From Paludibacter sp. (GTDB lineage: Bacteria; Bacteroidota; Bacteroidia; Bacteroidales; Paludibacteraceae): a stretch of 64,000 bases of DNA. Below, piece after piece: positions 10,546 through 19,063 of the stretch (the first letter of the stretch is position 1; each line of letters starts with the position of its first letter). The notes beneath the pieces were generated by a model, which was not told the origin of the DNA, made no database searches, and was given only the letters and a program-made list of their open reading frames with translations. Location of the stretch: assembly GCA_028710415.1 (NCBI GenBank), contig JAQTUE010000009.1:124001-188000 (forward strand). The letters are read 5' to 3'. The position numbers were made by a program, and so were the translations under genes.

Positions 10546-10586
10546 ACGTGTCAAAGATATTCAATTTTCAAATATCTTTGACACGT
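10546..10586. promoter_or_regulatory. Perfect 16-bp inverted repeat upstream of the HTCS gene
   Basis: Arms ACGTGTCAAAGATATT (10546-10561) and AATATCTTTGACACGT (10571-10586) are exact complements separated by 9 bases, beginning 47 bases before the HTCS start codon. There is no T tract after either arm, which argues against a simple terminator and for an operator or a leader hairpin. Function is inferred from position only. Confidence 0.5.
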
Positions 10587-10673
10587 AAATATAAACTTAA
10601 CAGTATGTTTCTGTACGATTAATATATCTTTTTCATATTCATTAGTTTACATATCAAAATATTAGAATTTTAT

Positions 10674-11228
10674 CTAAGTAATCCCTTTCCATTGATCCGT
10701 TTTGAATGGAACAGCTGGCAATCCTTCCGAATTAACTAAATTGCAAACAGGATTATCTGCCCAGGCATAACGAACGGCTACCGGTATGCTTACTTTGTCG
10801 GAGTAAACCACAACATCGTTATCCTTTATTATTGCTTTTGCAAAAAAAACTGTGTGTCATCACCGGCAACTGCATAGCCTGTAAAATCCTTTCCATCAAC
10901 GGTTTTAAATTCTATTTAATATTCGAAAAACGAATATAAATTTCTTTTCCTATAACTACGAAACTCTTAAATATTGGACCACTTACTATAATATTTTGCA
11001 TATATACCTTCTTATCAGCAATCAATGATGCTAACCGACGACCAACTTCCTGCTTATTTTGGTTTTTACTTTTAAAATACGGCTACCCAATTGGGCAACT
11101 ATTTTTGAACAGTGCACAGCAGTTCCGCAAACAGGGATATAAATATCTCGCTGCATAACCATACTATCGCCAAAAACTTTGGGCAAGGTTATTTCTGCTG
11201 GAACCAACTTAAAAAAAACTGGGTGTTA
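10674..11228 (-). pseudogene. Sialate O-acetylesterase (SGNH family) remnant
   Basis: The minus strand reads LPKVFGDSMVMQRDIYIPV, the N-terminal signature of sialate O-acetylesterases, then after a stop and frame change RRLASLIADKKVYMQ and GPIFKSFVVIGKEIYIRFSN, and finally [20 protein letters not shown] plus [17 protein letters not shown], the C-terminal signature. About 550 bases remain of a gene normally near 1.4-2 kb, so the central catalytic part is deleted, and at least three frame changes or stops separate the pieces. The enzyme would have removed acetyl groups from sialic acid or hemicellulose side chains. It sits directly downstream of the GH97 gene on the same strand. Confidence 0.8.
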
Positions 11229-11232
11229 TTTC

Positions 11233-13224
11233 TTATAGTTTTTCTAACCGGGCAGCCCAACCCCCACCGTTTGCTAAGTGAATTTCAAGTTTATCTTTAT
11301 TGGTTACTATCTTTTCTTCGCGGTTATAATCAGTAGCATCTCGATCGGCGTTTATGCCATCACTGAATATTTCAGTTTTATACTGACCTTCGGGTAAAAA
11401 TGATAAATCAACATCAAGCGAGCGGGCGTCCCAGTTGGTTAATGCGCCTACATACCAGGTATCATTCTTACTACGCGCTGTTACAATATATTCTGATACC
11501 TTAGCTTCCAACACAACTGTCCTATCCGCAATAGTTGGCGTTTTGGCAATAAAACGCGCACATTCAGCTTCCTTGCGGTAAATAGTCGGATTGTCGCAAA
11601 GCATTTGTAGCGGAGCTTCAAACACCATATACATAGCCATTTGATGCACACGGGTTCCCTGGCTCATTGGCATTGAGTTAGACGCCTGGAAATTTTCTTT
11701 TGTGGCATTCCGCATGGCGCCCGGGGTATAATCCATTGGCCCCGACATCATTCGGATAAACGGAAGTGTAACATCGTAAGGCGGCATATTGTCACGAGCC
11801 CATTTTACATTTTCCAGTCCTTTTACACCTTCGAAATTCAGCACATTTGGCCATGTTTTTTGTATCCCCGATGGTTTCATACCATGATAATCGAGCAGCA
11901 TCTTATTTTTTGCTGCTATCTCAGCTAGGTCGTAACACGAGCGCATCGCTTTTTGATCGTCACGGTCAAAAAAATCCACTTTAAATCCCTTTACACCTAT
12001 TGCAGCATACTTTGTAAAGGCTTGTTCCTTGACAATATCCAAATCGTGCCAGGCGGTCCAAAGTAATATCCCCACATGTTTGCTTTTGGCGTAATTGAGT
12101 ATCTCATTTAGGTTAATTTCTTCAGACGAAGTCAGTAAATCATGTCCTTTGTACCAGCCTTCATCAAGCACTACATATTCAACGCCGAACTCTGAGGCAA
12201 AATCTATGTAATATTTGTAAGTCGGAGTATTAATTCCAGCCCTAAAATTGACATGAGTGATATTCCAGTTATTCCACCAATCCCAGGCAACTTTACCGGG
12301 TTTTATCCACGAGACATCAGCAATTCGGGAAGAAGCTGCTAATCGCTGCACCATATCATTATCGGCCAATTCTTTATCATTTTTACTAATAAAAACGACA
12401 CGCCACGGAAATTCACGAGGTTTCGAGGTTTTGGCAATAAAATCAGCCCGCTTGCTAACCCAGTAATTCAGATTTTCATAGCCTCCAACTCTTTCACCGA
12501 CGGGATATTTTGGAAAAACACCCTCAAATCCCTGCTTAGTTTGTTTATTAAGGTTAAGGTACATTCCGGGATAATCTTCCAGATCAGTTTCCATCAGCAG
12601 AGCTTTCTTTTGGTTACCCAAATCGACCAACAATGGGAGAATGGCCAATGAATCGTGGCGAAATTGTGAGATTCGACTCTGGTCATAAATAATTTCAAAA
12701 GGAGTTTGAAATTTATCGCCCTCACGCGGATCGCGTACGTAAGGTATCCAGGCTTTATGGTCGGATTTAAAATTAAAGTTTGCCTCCTCATCAACAATCA
12801 CAATTCCACCTTTCTTCGTAGAAAAGAATCGATAAGCAACACCGTCGTTGTAGGCTCTGAAAATTAATCCATAATCACCTTTAAAGGTAACAGTCATCTG
12901 ATTATAATGGTCCGGAACTTCTTTCTTCCGATAATTAACCGCAAAAAGGATTTTGTTTCCTGTTTCTCTTTTAATAGATACAATGTGTGGATTTATTCCA
13001 AGTACTGATCCATCCGTTAAGTGCAGGGAGATGGTTGAAGGAGTTAATAGCGTATCGCTACCATTGATTACAGACCATTGCAAGTCCGCGCCCAATTTCA
13101 ATTGTAATACCGTTTGTTTGTCAGGAGATGAAATTAAATATTTTGAAAGTTTTGGCGCAGAATAACAATTTACTGCTATAAGAATTACAAAAAGTTGTGT
13201 TAAATAACGAATGCTTTTTTTCAT
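11233..13224 (-). CDS. Glycoside hydrolase family 97 (alpha-galactosidase/alpha-glucosidase type)
   Basis: Secreted or periplasmic alpha-glycosidase acting on oligosaccharides imported by SusCD. The 663 residues show a signal peptide (1-22, ending YSA), the GH97 N-terminal beta-sandwich (about 25-290, with MTVTFKGDYGLIFRAYNDGV and YRFFS), a TIM barrel (about 300-550, WDWWNNW, VVLDEGWY, LLWTAWHD) and a C-terminal beta domain ending NGGGWAARL. KVDFFDRDDQ near 415-424 carries an Asp at the position I would expect for the nucleophile of retaining GH97 enzymes, and NFEGVKG (Glu about 465) is a candidate acid/base; this favours the retaining, alpha-galactosidase-like subgroup over the inverting SusB subgroup, but I could not align it. 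The gene is intact although its flanking enzyme genes are broken. Confidence 0.92.
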   Translation of the reverse strand: MKKSIRYLTQLFVILIAVNCYSAPKLSKYLISSPDKQTVLQLKLGADLQWSVINGSDTLLTPSTISLHLTDGSVLGINPHIVSIKRETGNKILFAVNYRKKEVPDHYNQMTVTFKGDYGLIFRAYNDGVAYRFFSTKKGGIVIVDEEANFNFKSDHKAWIPYVRDPREGDKFQTPFEIIYDQSRISQFRHDSLAILPLLVDLGNQKKALLMETDLEDYPGMYLNLNKQTKQGFEGVFPKYPVGERVGGYENLNYWVSKRADFIAKTSKPREFPWRVVFISKNDKELADNDMVQRLAASSRIADVSWIKPGKVAWDWWNNWNITHVNFRAGINTPTYKYYIDFASEFGVEYVVLDEGWYKGHDLLTSSEEINLNEILNYAKSKHVGILLWTAWHDLDIVKEQAFTKYAAIGVKGFKVDFFDRDDQKAMRSCYDLAEIAAKNKMLLDYHGMKPSGIQKTWPNVLNFEGVKGLENVKWARDNMPPYDVTLPFIRMMSGPMDYTPGAMRNATKENFQASNSMPMSQGTRVHQMAMYMVFEAPLQMLCDNPTIYRKEAECARFIAKTPTIADRTVVLEAKVSEYIVTARSKNDTWYVGALTNWDARSLDVDLSFLPEGQYKTEIFSDGINADRDATDYNREEKIVTNKDKLEIHLANGGGWAARLEKL

Positions 13225-13437
13225 GTTGATTTATTTAATGTTTTCTAAAATTTTAATATTCCACCCTGTTATATGAATCGCTTCAGTTCAGAATGCAAAA
13301 GTAAAAAGACAAAAGCAATCCCATAGTACAGGTTTGTACCACGTATGGGTAAATAATGTACCATTAATTATATCAATGATTCCAAAACCGTGATTTTAAG
13401 AAAGTCAAAAATATCCCGGGGTTGTTTTAAATGGATT

Positions 13438-14649
13438 TCAGTAGAGTGATTTCATAAAGCGTTTTGATCTTTGAGCTTAATCCACCAACACAATGTTTGC
13501 GTTGGCGTTATCTCCAATCACTGCTACCGATTTCAGTTTGTTGAAATCAAGTGGGAGCAGATTTCCGATGTTTTGTAACAGCACTGCTGCTTCAGCAGCT
13601 GAGTTATAAGCCGCTTTCTAATGCTCAGTTGTATTCATGACTCCTATTTCACGAGACTTATCGCCCGGCATTTTGGTTTTCATCATTACACGAAGTAAAT
13701 TGGCTGCTTTTTCGTCAATTACTGACATTGGCACTTTTCCTTCCTGCACAGCTTTGATCAAGGGATTGGCAAAGTACCACTCGTTGTAATCCATTTTTAT
13801 CAGTTTCCATTTCGAGGTCAAGTCCTGCTAAAGCAGCTTTTATTGTGCTATGTGCTGCATCCCAATCGGTCATTAACACACCTTTAAAGCCAAATCCCTT
13901 TCGCAATATTTCGCGATCAAGGTATTCATTTTCAGAACACCAGTCCCCACGGAATTTATTATATGCAGCCATCACGGTATATACACCGCCTTCGGTGACA
14001 GATGCCTTGAAACCAGGCAGATAAATTTCCCGCAATGCCCGTTCGCTCATGGTAACATCAATACTGGTACGATGATCTTCCTGATTGTTGGCCAACCAAT
14101 GCTTAACGCTGGCAGCGACATCTCTAGACTGCAATGCTTTAATGTATGGGACAGCCATCGACGAAATCAATACAGGATCTTCACTCATGTATTCAAAATT
14201 ACGACCACAAAGTGGTGAACGAATAATATTTATTGCAGGACCGAGCAATACGTCTTTCTTTCGGTAACGAGCCTCTTCTCCTAACACAAGTCCACGCTCA
14301 TAAGCAAGTTTAGGATTCCAACTGGCGGTCAATGCAGTTCCCGGAGGGAAACAGGTCGACGAATCATTAGTCCAGCGAGCATAAGCCCAATTTTGCCGGT
14401 TTATTTCTGCATGTACTCCGTGAGGTCCATCAGACAATCCCCATTCAGGAATACCATGACGTTTTAATCCCGAAACATAAAATTTGGAATTGGCATGCAA
14501 CATCCCAACTTTTTCTTGCAAGGTCATTTTTTTTTCAAAGATTGTATCTTCTTCTCCTTAACACTCTCTTTTATATTAGCTTATTGTGCATATGCTACAG
14601 GAACTGTCAGAAATGCAAAAGCAAGTATTTTCAAAAGGTAATTTTTCAT
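13438..14649 (-). pseudogene. GH3 beta-glycosidase gene, frameshifted and truncated
   Basis: A signal peptide from ATG 14649 (MKNYLLKILAFAFLTVPVAY) ends at a TAA; the frame then shifts in a run of nine A before MTLQEKVGMLHANSKFYVSG. The next 240 or so residues are a GH3 N-terminal barrel with LSDGPHGVH, NIIRSPLCGRNFEYMSEDP, VKHWLANNQEDHR and the nucleophile motif GVLMTDWDAAH. A further frame change near 13.8 kb gives NEWYFANPLIKAVQEGKVP and AANLLRVM, then a stop and AAEAAVLLQNIGNLLPL with SVAVIGDNA, the start of the GH3 C-terminal domain, which then breaks off. Four lesions and loss of most of the C-terminal half make this a dead gene. It would have released beta-linked sugars in the same PUL. 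Confidence 0.88.
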
Positions 14650-14690
14650 AACACTTCTTTATATTTTACTGATTAGTATCTAGTTATCAA

Positions 14691-14985
14691 TTAAAATTCA
14701 AATTTATTATTTATTTCTGCAAATGAAGTATTGCATTTTAATTCAGCTGAAGATGCACCCATCATTACTTCAACATCTTCAGGTTGAATGGCAAAACAAC
14801 TATTATTTGTGTCCCAACATGCAAGCTCTTCACCATTCAAATCAATGCCTACATCAACGGGTTTTCCACTCGCTACGGCAATCTTCTTAAAGCCTTTTAA
14901 CCTTAGAATTCCATGAGCACCTTTTACATTTAGATATACAACTTCTTCACCGTCGCTTTCAACAATATTAATCTAATGTAATGAA
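14691..14985 (-). pseudogene. C-terminal fibronectin-III-like end of a second GH3 gene
   Basis: The minus strand encodes GILRLKGFKKIAVASGKPVD, then IDLNGEELACWDTNN and VEVMMGASSAELKC, ending FEF and a stop at 14691. This is the Fn3-like tail of GH3 enzymes (LKGF..., aGe..V.f.l, G.SS.d). No GH3 catalytic sequence precedes it, so it is the last ~95 residues of another GH3, left about 40 bases upstream of the first broken one. Either two tandem GH3 genes lost their middle, or one gene was rearranged. Confidence 0.72.
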
Positions 14986-15170
14986 ACTATAGTCTCCTCA
15001 TAAAGACCAGATTAATTAACTCAAAAGAGTCATCAAATTTAATAGGGCAAAAAGTTAACTTCATAACAAAACTTTGAAATAAGCATCACCTTCACACTTG
15101 ATATTTGGTTCAGGATAATCTCTAACAAAAAAACGGATTCGAATATAATGTAAATACAAATGAGTACAAA

Positions 15171-15668
15171 TCAAATATATTTTCCTCTATATTCTATTTT
15201 ATCTGCAATTTTTTTATCTGTCAATAAAATTTCTAGTGCCATATCAATATCAAGTTGATCATTAGTGAGAATGACACCCCTACTTTTTATTCTACCAAAA
15301 TCCCTGTACTTAATCTCAAGGACATTAAATAACAGACCTTTTTTGATTTTAACTTTAACTATTTTATCTTTGTAAATCACCGGACTGCCCGAAATGAATA
15401 TGAGTAAATAAAAAGCCATTAATAAAAAAAGCAGGGCAAATGCTCCGGAAAAAATTGACATTCCGAAATTTCCCTGATAATAAAACACTACTGATAGTAT
15501 TGAAAATATTGGAGTGGAAATTAAAAAAACCATTAATGTTTTAAAGAAATTTTGTATTGATTTAGTGTAATCTGTTATTAAATCTTTAACTTTGTGGGTT
15601 TTAGAAAATATAATCTTGTCTGCATCTACATGACAATATTCGTATTTGGTTTTAAATATTTCTTCCAT
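15171..15668 (-). CDS. Small membrane protein of unknown function
   Basis: 165 residues with two adjacent hydrophobic helices (about 41-61 and 70-92) and soluble beta-rich ends; the C-terminal part (VIYKDKIVKVKIKKGLLFNV) looks like a membrane-anchored PH-like fold, which is an inference from pattern only. The frame is clean, begins with ATG and has no fused partner. It stands alone after the PUL, with no co-directional gene within 300 bases. I do not recognise a characterised family. Confidence 0.6.
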   Translation of the reverse strand: MEEIFKTKYEYCHVDADKIIFSKTHKVKDLITDYTKSIQNFFKTLMVFLISTPIFSILSVVFYYQGNFGMSIFSGAFALLFLLMAFYLLIFISGSPVIYKDKIVKVKIKKGLLFNVLEIKYRDFGRIKSRGVILTNDQLDIDMALEILLTDKKIADKIEYRGKYI

Positions 15669-16429
15669 TATGTCTTTTTATATTTTGCACCATGTAAAAT
15701 CAAAGCTATTAAAAGAGTTGAAAGGCTTTTTCGTTTTTAGGTCAATTAATGTTTTTTTCATAATAAATTATGAATTTAATGAAGCTGACTAAGCTGCGAA
15801 AAAAAGAATAATCAGTCTCACACATTCTCAATTGTTAACTAAGGCCTAAACTGAAAGTATTGCGTATTGAATAATTGGTAACTAGAATGCTTAATTGAGG
15901 GTAAAAGAAAACTATGAATCAAGTCACGAAACAGTCCGGTTCTTAATTCGAACTTTATTAATTTAAGACTATTTCAAAAACTTTGTAATTAAAGTCTGTT
16001 TTCCCTGATCATAAACTACAGAACAAAGTTATTTTAATTTTCATTTGATAATAGTGTCATTTCGTATCAGATAACGGTCGTAATTGATTCAAATATCATT
16101 AGATATTTAATATTTCTGTATCCTTAGGTAAATTATTGGACTTTTTCTTGTTAGGCAGACTTCCAGTAGATGGTTAACAACTGTACAACTCATAAAGTAC
16201 TTGCACACTTAAATGCTAGCCATGCCTGGCATAATATTGAAACATGGAATTGAGGATTTTCCTTTTTGGCAAATTGACATTCCATGATGATTCTCAAATT
16301 AACTATTTGATACCTTTTCCATTTGTTTTTCAAAATTTTTCAAGAAATCCTGACTGACATCAACTGATACAGAATTTCTCGTCATTTGAGTTTTTTTTGC
16401 GATGAATGAGAATCTATGTCTTAATAAGA
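15669..16429. other. Long intergenic stretch, no gene recognised
   Basis: About 760 AT-rich bases with stops in all frames; no frame long or conserved enough to call. The strong hairpin at its right end is listed separately. Confidence 0.4.
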
Positions 16430-16472
16430 AAAACTCCCCAGAACGAGATTAAATACTGTTCTGGGGAGTTTT
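16430..16472. terminator. Perfect 15-bp hairpin, probable bidirectional terminator
   Basis: AAAACTCCCCAGAAC (16430-16444) and GTTCTGGGGAGTTTT (16458-16472) are exact complements with a 13-base loop and short A/T tracts on both sides. It lies about 95 bases beyond the stop of the FtsK-gamma-like frame and would serve that minus-strand transcript. Confidence 0.7.
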
Positions 16473-16565
16473 ATATCTTCCCTGTTAATTGTCCTTTGAG
16501 ATGCGGATAGAAGTTTTATTGAAAATGAAATTGAAAATGATTGGAATACTTCTCATATAAAAATA

Positions 16566-16832
16566 TTAAAAAAGCATATCCAATTTCACTTCAAACACTT
16601 CAATTGAATTAACAAGAACTTTTCGTTCACTCCTTTTACCATCAAATGAAGTAATTATTTCCATGCGTTCAAGAATGTCCAAAATGGAATATGTAGTAAG
16701 ATAATTAACCCCAATCTTTCTTTGAAGTGCAGAAGGATTACAGTGATGTTCATTGACAACATAATTTCTTTTGAGATGGAACTGGTGCATATAATTTATT
16801 GTAATAAATTTCACCTGTTTCCTTATTTGCAA
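16566..16832 (-). CDS. FtsK-gamma-like winged-helix protein or fragment
   Basis: The last 45 residues of this 88-residue frame (NPSALQRKIGVNYLTTYSIL, then DILERMEIITSFDGKRSERK) match the pattern of the FtsK gamma DNA-binding domain (S.lQRk..IgYnrA..i.d.LE..GiV....G...R.VL). No FtsK motor is present. An overlapping minus frame (16750-16968) encodes KIWIKPEYKNKISEYF and AQLVIANKETGEIYYNK without a plausible start, and could be the N-terminal part separated by one frameshift. Whether this is an intact small DNA-binding protein, as sometimes found near mobile elements, or a degenerate gene is open. It lies in a repeat-rich, gene-poor stretch. Confidence 0.42.
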   Translation of the reverse strand: MQIRKQVKFITINYMHQFHLKRNYVVNEHHCNPSALQRKIGVNYLTTYSILDILERMEIITSFDGKRSERKVLVNSIEVFEVKLDMLF

Positions 16833-16992
16833 TTACTAATTGAGCTTTATTTACAAGAAAGTATTCAGAAATTTTATTCTTGTATTCAGGTTTTATCCAT
16901 ATTTTTGAATTATCGTTATAAATGTTCACATTTAAAATCGGACCAAGTGTTATAAGTAGTTGGAATAATTAAATGTCACATATTAAATTTAG

Positions 16993-17198
16993 AAGAATAG
17001 AACGCTGATGCACGCAGATTTGGCGGATGGTACATTCCGGTTTTACGGAATAAGAACGGATTTTATTCCAACAAGTTGGAATCAGTTTTTCTATATTGTT
17101 CAACTCCAACTCCCTGTAGTTTTAATCCGAATATATTTACTGGAATAACCGAATCCGTAAACATCCGCTTGATCAGCGAATATACGCGTTCTATTCTT
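16993..17198. repeat. ~206-bp element with AGAACGC inverted ends (MITE-like)
   Basis: AAGAATAGAACGC at 16993-17005 recurs inverted at 17186-17198, and the arms stay loosely complementary inwards (GCGGATG, GGAATAA/TTATTCC, CGGATT). An inner palindrome ATTCCAAC..GTTGGAAT is also present. No coding potential. Related AGAACGC ends occur at 41.67 kb and 42.65 kb. Confidence 0.5.
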
Positions 17199-17280
17199 AA
17201 AATATAGGACTTTATTTTCTTTTTAGTACTTAAAATTTATCCCGATTGTTTTCAATTTCTAATGCTTTGCTTTTATCAAC

Positions 17281-17484
17281 CTAAATTGCTAAACTAACAC
17301 GACTGTCATCAAAGGCTTCTCCTTTTACTGCATTATCTCTCCTTTCGAGGGGAATGGTTGGAATGGAAAGATAAAATTCTCCTGATATAATACAGAATAT
17401 ATTTACAGGTTTATACAGGAGATTATAATACTTGTCATAATTTTCTTCAGAACTTCTTGCATTACTTTGAAAATTATTAAGCAA
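17281..17484 (-). CDS. Unrecognised short frame, possibly a gene remnant
   Basis: 67 residues containing NARSSEENYDKYYNLLYKPV and PLERRDNAVKGEAFDDSRVS. The same frame continues past the stop (VDKSKALEIENNRDKF), which suggests a decayed longer gene rather than a complete one. I do not recognise the family. Low confidence that it is coding today. Confidence 0.2.
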   Translation of the reverse strand: MLNNFQSNARSSEENYDKYYNLLYKPVNIFCIISGEFYLSIPTIPLERRDNAVKGEAFDDSRVSLAI

Positions 17485-17793
17485 TATTACAAATATTCCT
17501 TCTTCCCAACGGGGTCACTTGGTTAGAACGCAATAGTCATTTAATTGGCTGTTGCATTTTTAGTTTCTTAACCCTCACAATCGTATTTTCCGCACAATTT
17601 TGCCGGATTTACTTCTGATCACCAAAGCTTTCCGATGAATAAAATACTACCTGCAGAGTTGGTCTGCACATCACAATAACATCAACATGACCGATTAGCC
17701 CAATGGGACTCAATACCCTGTAAAGCGCAATCCTATGGAATACCATCATTTATCCATTCGGTTTAAGTATCTAGAGAATTCAATGGGTGTTGG
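17485..17793. other. Intergenic, no feature recognised
   Basis: No convincing frame or hairpin. It leads into the 11-bp array. Confidence 0.3.
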
Positions 17794-17914
17794 TTGAGGG
17801 TTGAGAGAGGGTTCATTGAGGTTTAGCTCTCCTAACCCTCAATGAACCCTCTCTCAACCCTCAATGAACCCTCAATGAACCCTCAATGAACCCTCAATGT
17901 ACCCTCAATGTACC
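17794..17914. repeat. 11-bp tandem array with a perfect 28-bp inverted arm
   Basis: A 28-base arm at 17794-17821 (starting TTGAGGGTTGAG) is exactly complementary to 17837-17864 across a 15-base loop. The right arm then continues as about five further 11-base units CCCTCAATGAA/CCCTCAATGTA up to 17914. No coding potential. Units of the same length with an inverted arm occur at 37.4 and 63.7 kb. Confidence 0.85.
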
Positions 17915-18246
17915 TAAAACAAATTCAGAATAAAAAAAGAGCAAAAATAGTTAATTCAAAAATCCAAAAAAGGAAATACTAATTGAAAAAAAGGATTGGA
18001 TATTTCATTAATGAGAGTTCAATTTGGAAGCTGTGGGATTCTTTATCTATTTTAAATTGTAATTAGAATTTATAGAATTACTTTTTATATGACTACAATT
18101 CCAGTTTTAAATGTGGTCAATTAGCTGATTTTCAATCTTTATTTTAAATAACTATTTTAATCTCTAAGAATTATAATAGGTTTTAGTATCAATTCATACA
18201 GTTGGTATTATATTTGAAATACCAAACATATCAATCAATAACAATT

Positions 18247-18459
18247 ATGAAAGTAACAGCTGAAATAAATACAGATAGTCCAAGAGGGAAACGTATAGCA
18301 CCAGAGTTGCAGAAACATCATAGAATGGTAAAAATAAATTATCCTACACCAACAATTTCAGATGGGGATATTGAGAAGACATACAGCTTTGAAGAATTCA
18401 AAGCAAATGTAAAAGAAGAATTTAAAAGTCGTTATGGAGTGAATTTTGCTGAAGTTTAA
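18247..18459 (+). CDS. Orphan antitoxin-like small protein
   Basis: 70 residues from ATG 18247 (MKVTAEINTDSPRGKRIAPE), acidic/basic mixed with a C-terminal EEFK..LKSRYGV-type helix (KANVKEEFKSRYGVNFAEV). The start at 18247 is preferred over 18202 because the family-like MKVTAEI opening begins there. Short Bacteroidota proteins of this look are often paired with a toxin, but no toxin frame follows in the next 160 bases. Function is inference from size, composition and the PIN remnant nearby. Confidence 0.55.
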   Translation: MKVTAEINTDSPRGKRIAPELQKHHRMVKINYPTPTISDGDIEKTYSFEEFKANVKEEFKSRYGVNFAEV

Positions 18460-18628
18460 TACACAATAAAGTATTAACCTTTGATCTTAAACTTGTTACT
18501 AAAATCAAACACTGAGAGAAGCATATTGAGTAAGTAAAGTACACACATTAGATCTGAATAAACTATGTTATAGCATTAAAAACCATTACGAGTTACATTT
18601 TGTGGTTTTTTAATTGAAAAAAGACAAT

Positions 18629-18781
18629 CTATTTTGAAATATGCTTCTTACGTCTTTCTTCCATGTATTTTTTAATTTCTTCAAAGTTCATGTCTTTGAT
18701 ATCCATGCTTATTTTATCCCTCACTTCCCGCATGAAATTTACGGCTTTGAATCCTTTTATTGCTTTTTCATTTGTTTTCAT
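18629..18781 (-). CDS. Small partner protein of a PIN-domain toxin (antitoxin-like)
   Basis: 50 residues (MKTNEKAIKGFKAVNFMREV, then helical and highly charged to ERRKKHISK). Its ATG at 18781 lies inside the 3' end of the PIN fragment, in another frame, overlapping it by 14 bases, so the two were translationally coupled. Small charged proteins encoded immediately after a PIN toxin commonly serve as its antitoxin; that role is inferred from arrangement. The reading frame is intact even though the toxin is not. Confidence 0.55.
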   Translation of the reverse strand: MKTNEKAIKGFKAVNFMREVRDKISMDIKDMNFEEIKKYMEERRKKHISK

Positions 18782-18929
18782 AATCGATTAATTCTTTAGG
18801 TGAACGGATGTCTATTGTAGGGTAACCTAATTTCAAATTTACTGCATTGTAACCTCTGATTCTTATAACATTTACAATGTGCTTAAAGTTCCAACTAACC
18901 AAAATACAAGAATTCTTCAATTGAAACAT
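18768..18929 (-). pseudogene. C-terminal remnant of a PIN-domain (VapC-like) toxin
   Basis: 53 residues from ATG 18929: LKNSCILVSWNFKHIVNVIR, then RGYNAVNLKLGYPTIDIRSP. The ILVSWNFKHIVN segment is the last acidic/Asn active-site region and C-terminus typical of Bacteroidota PIN proteins. The N-terminal ~100 residues with the first catalytic acids are missing and an in-frame TAA precedes the ATG, so no nuclease can be made. It overlaps the small partner gene. Confidence 0.65.
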
Positions 18930-19063
18930 TGCATTTTAACACGAACACAACTATTATTAGTTTCTCTTACCTAAACTTTCTCTTATTCGGTTGTTATAGA
19001 TATGCATATACGATTATTCCTGAACCAATGAACACATTACAACTCACGATTAAAACCATCAGC

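Noticed and set aside
17794..17914. CRISPR-like array
   Set aside because: Units are 11 bases with no spacers between them and no cas genes are near.
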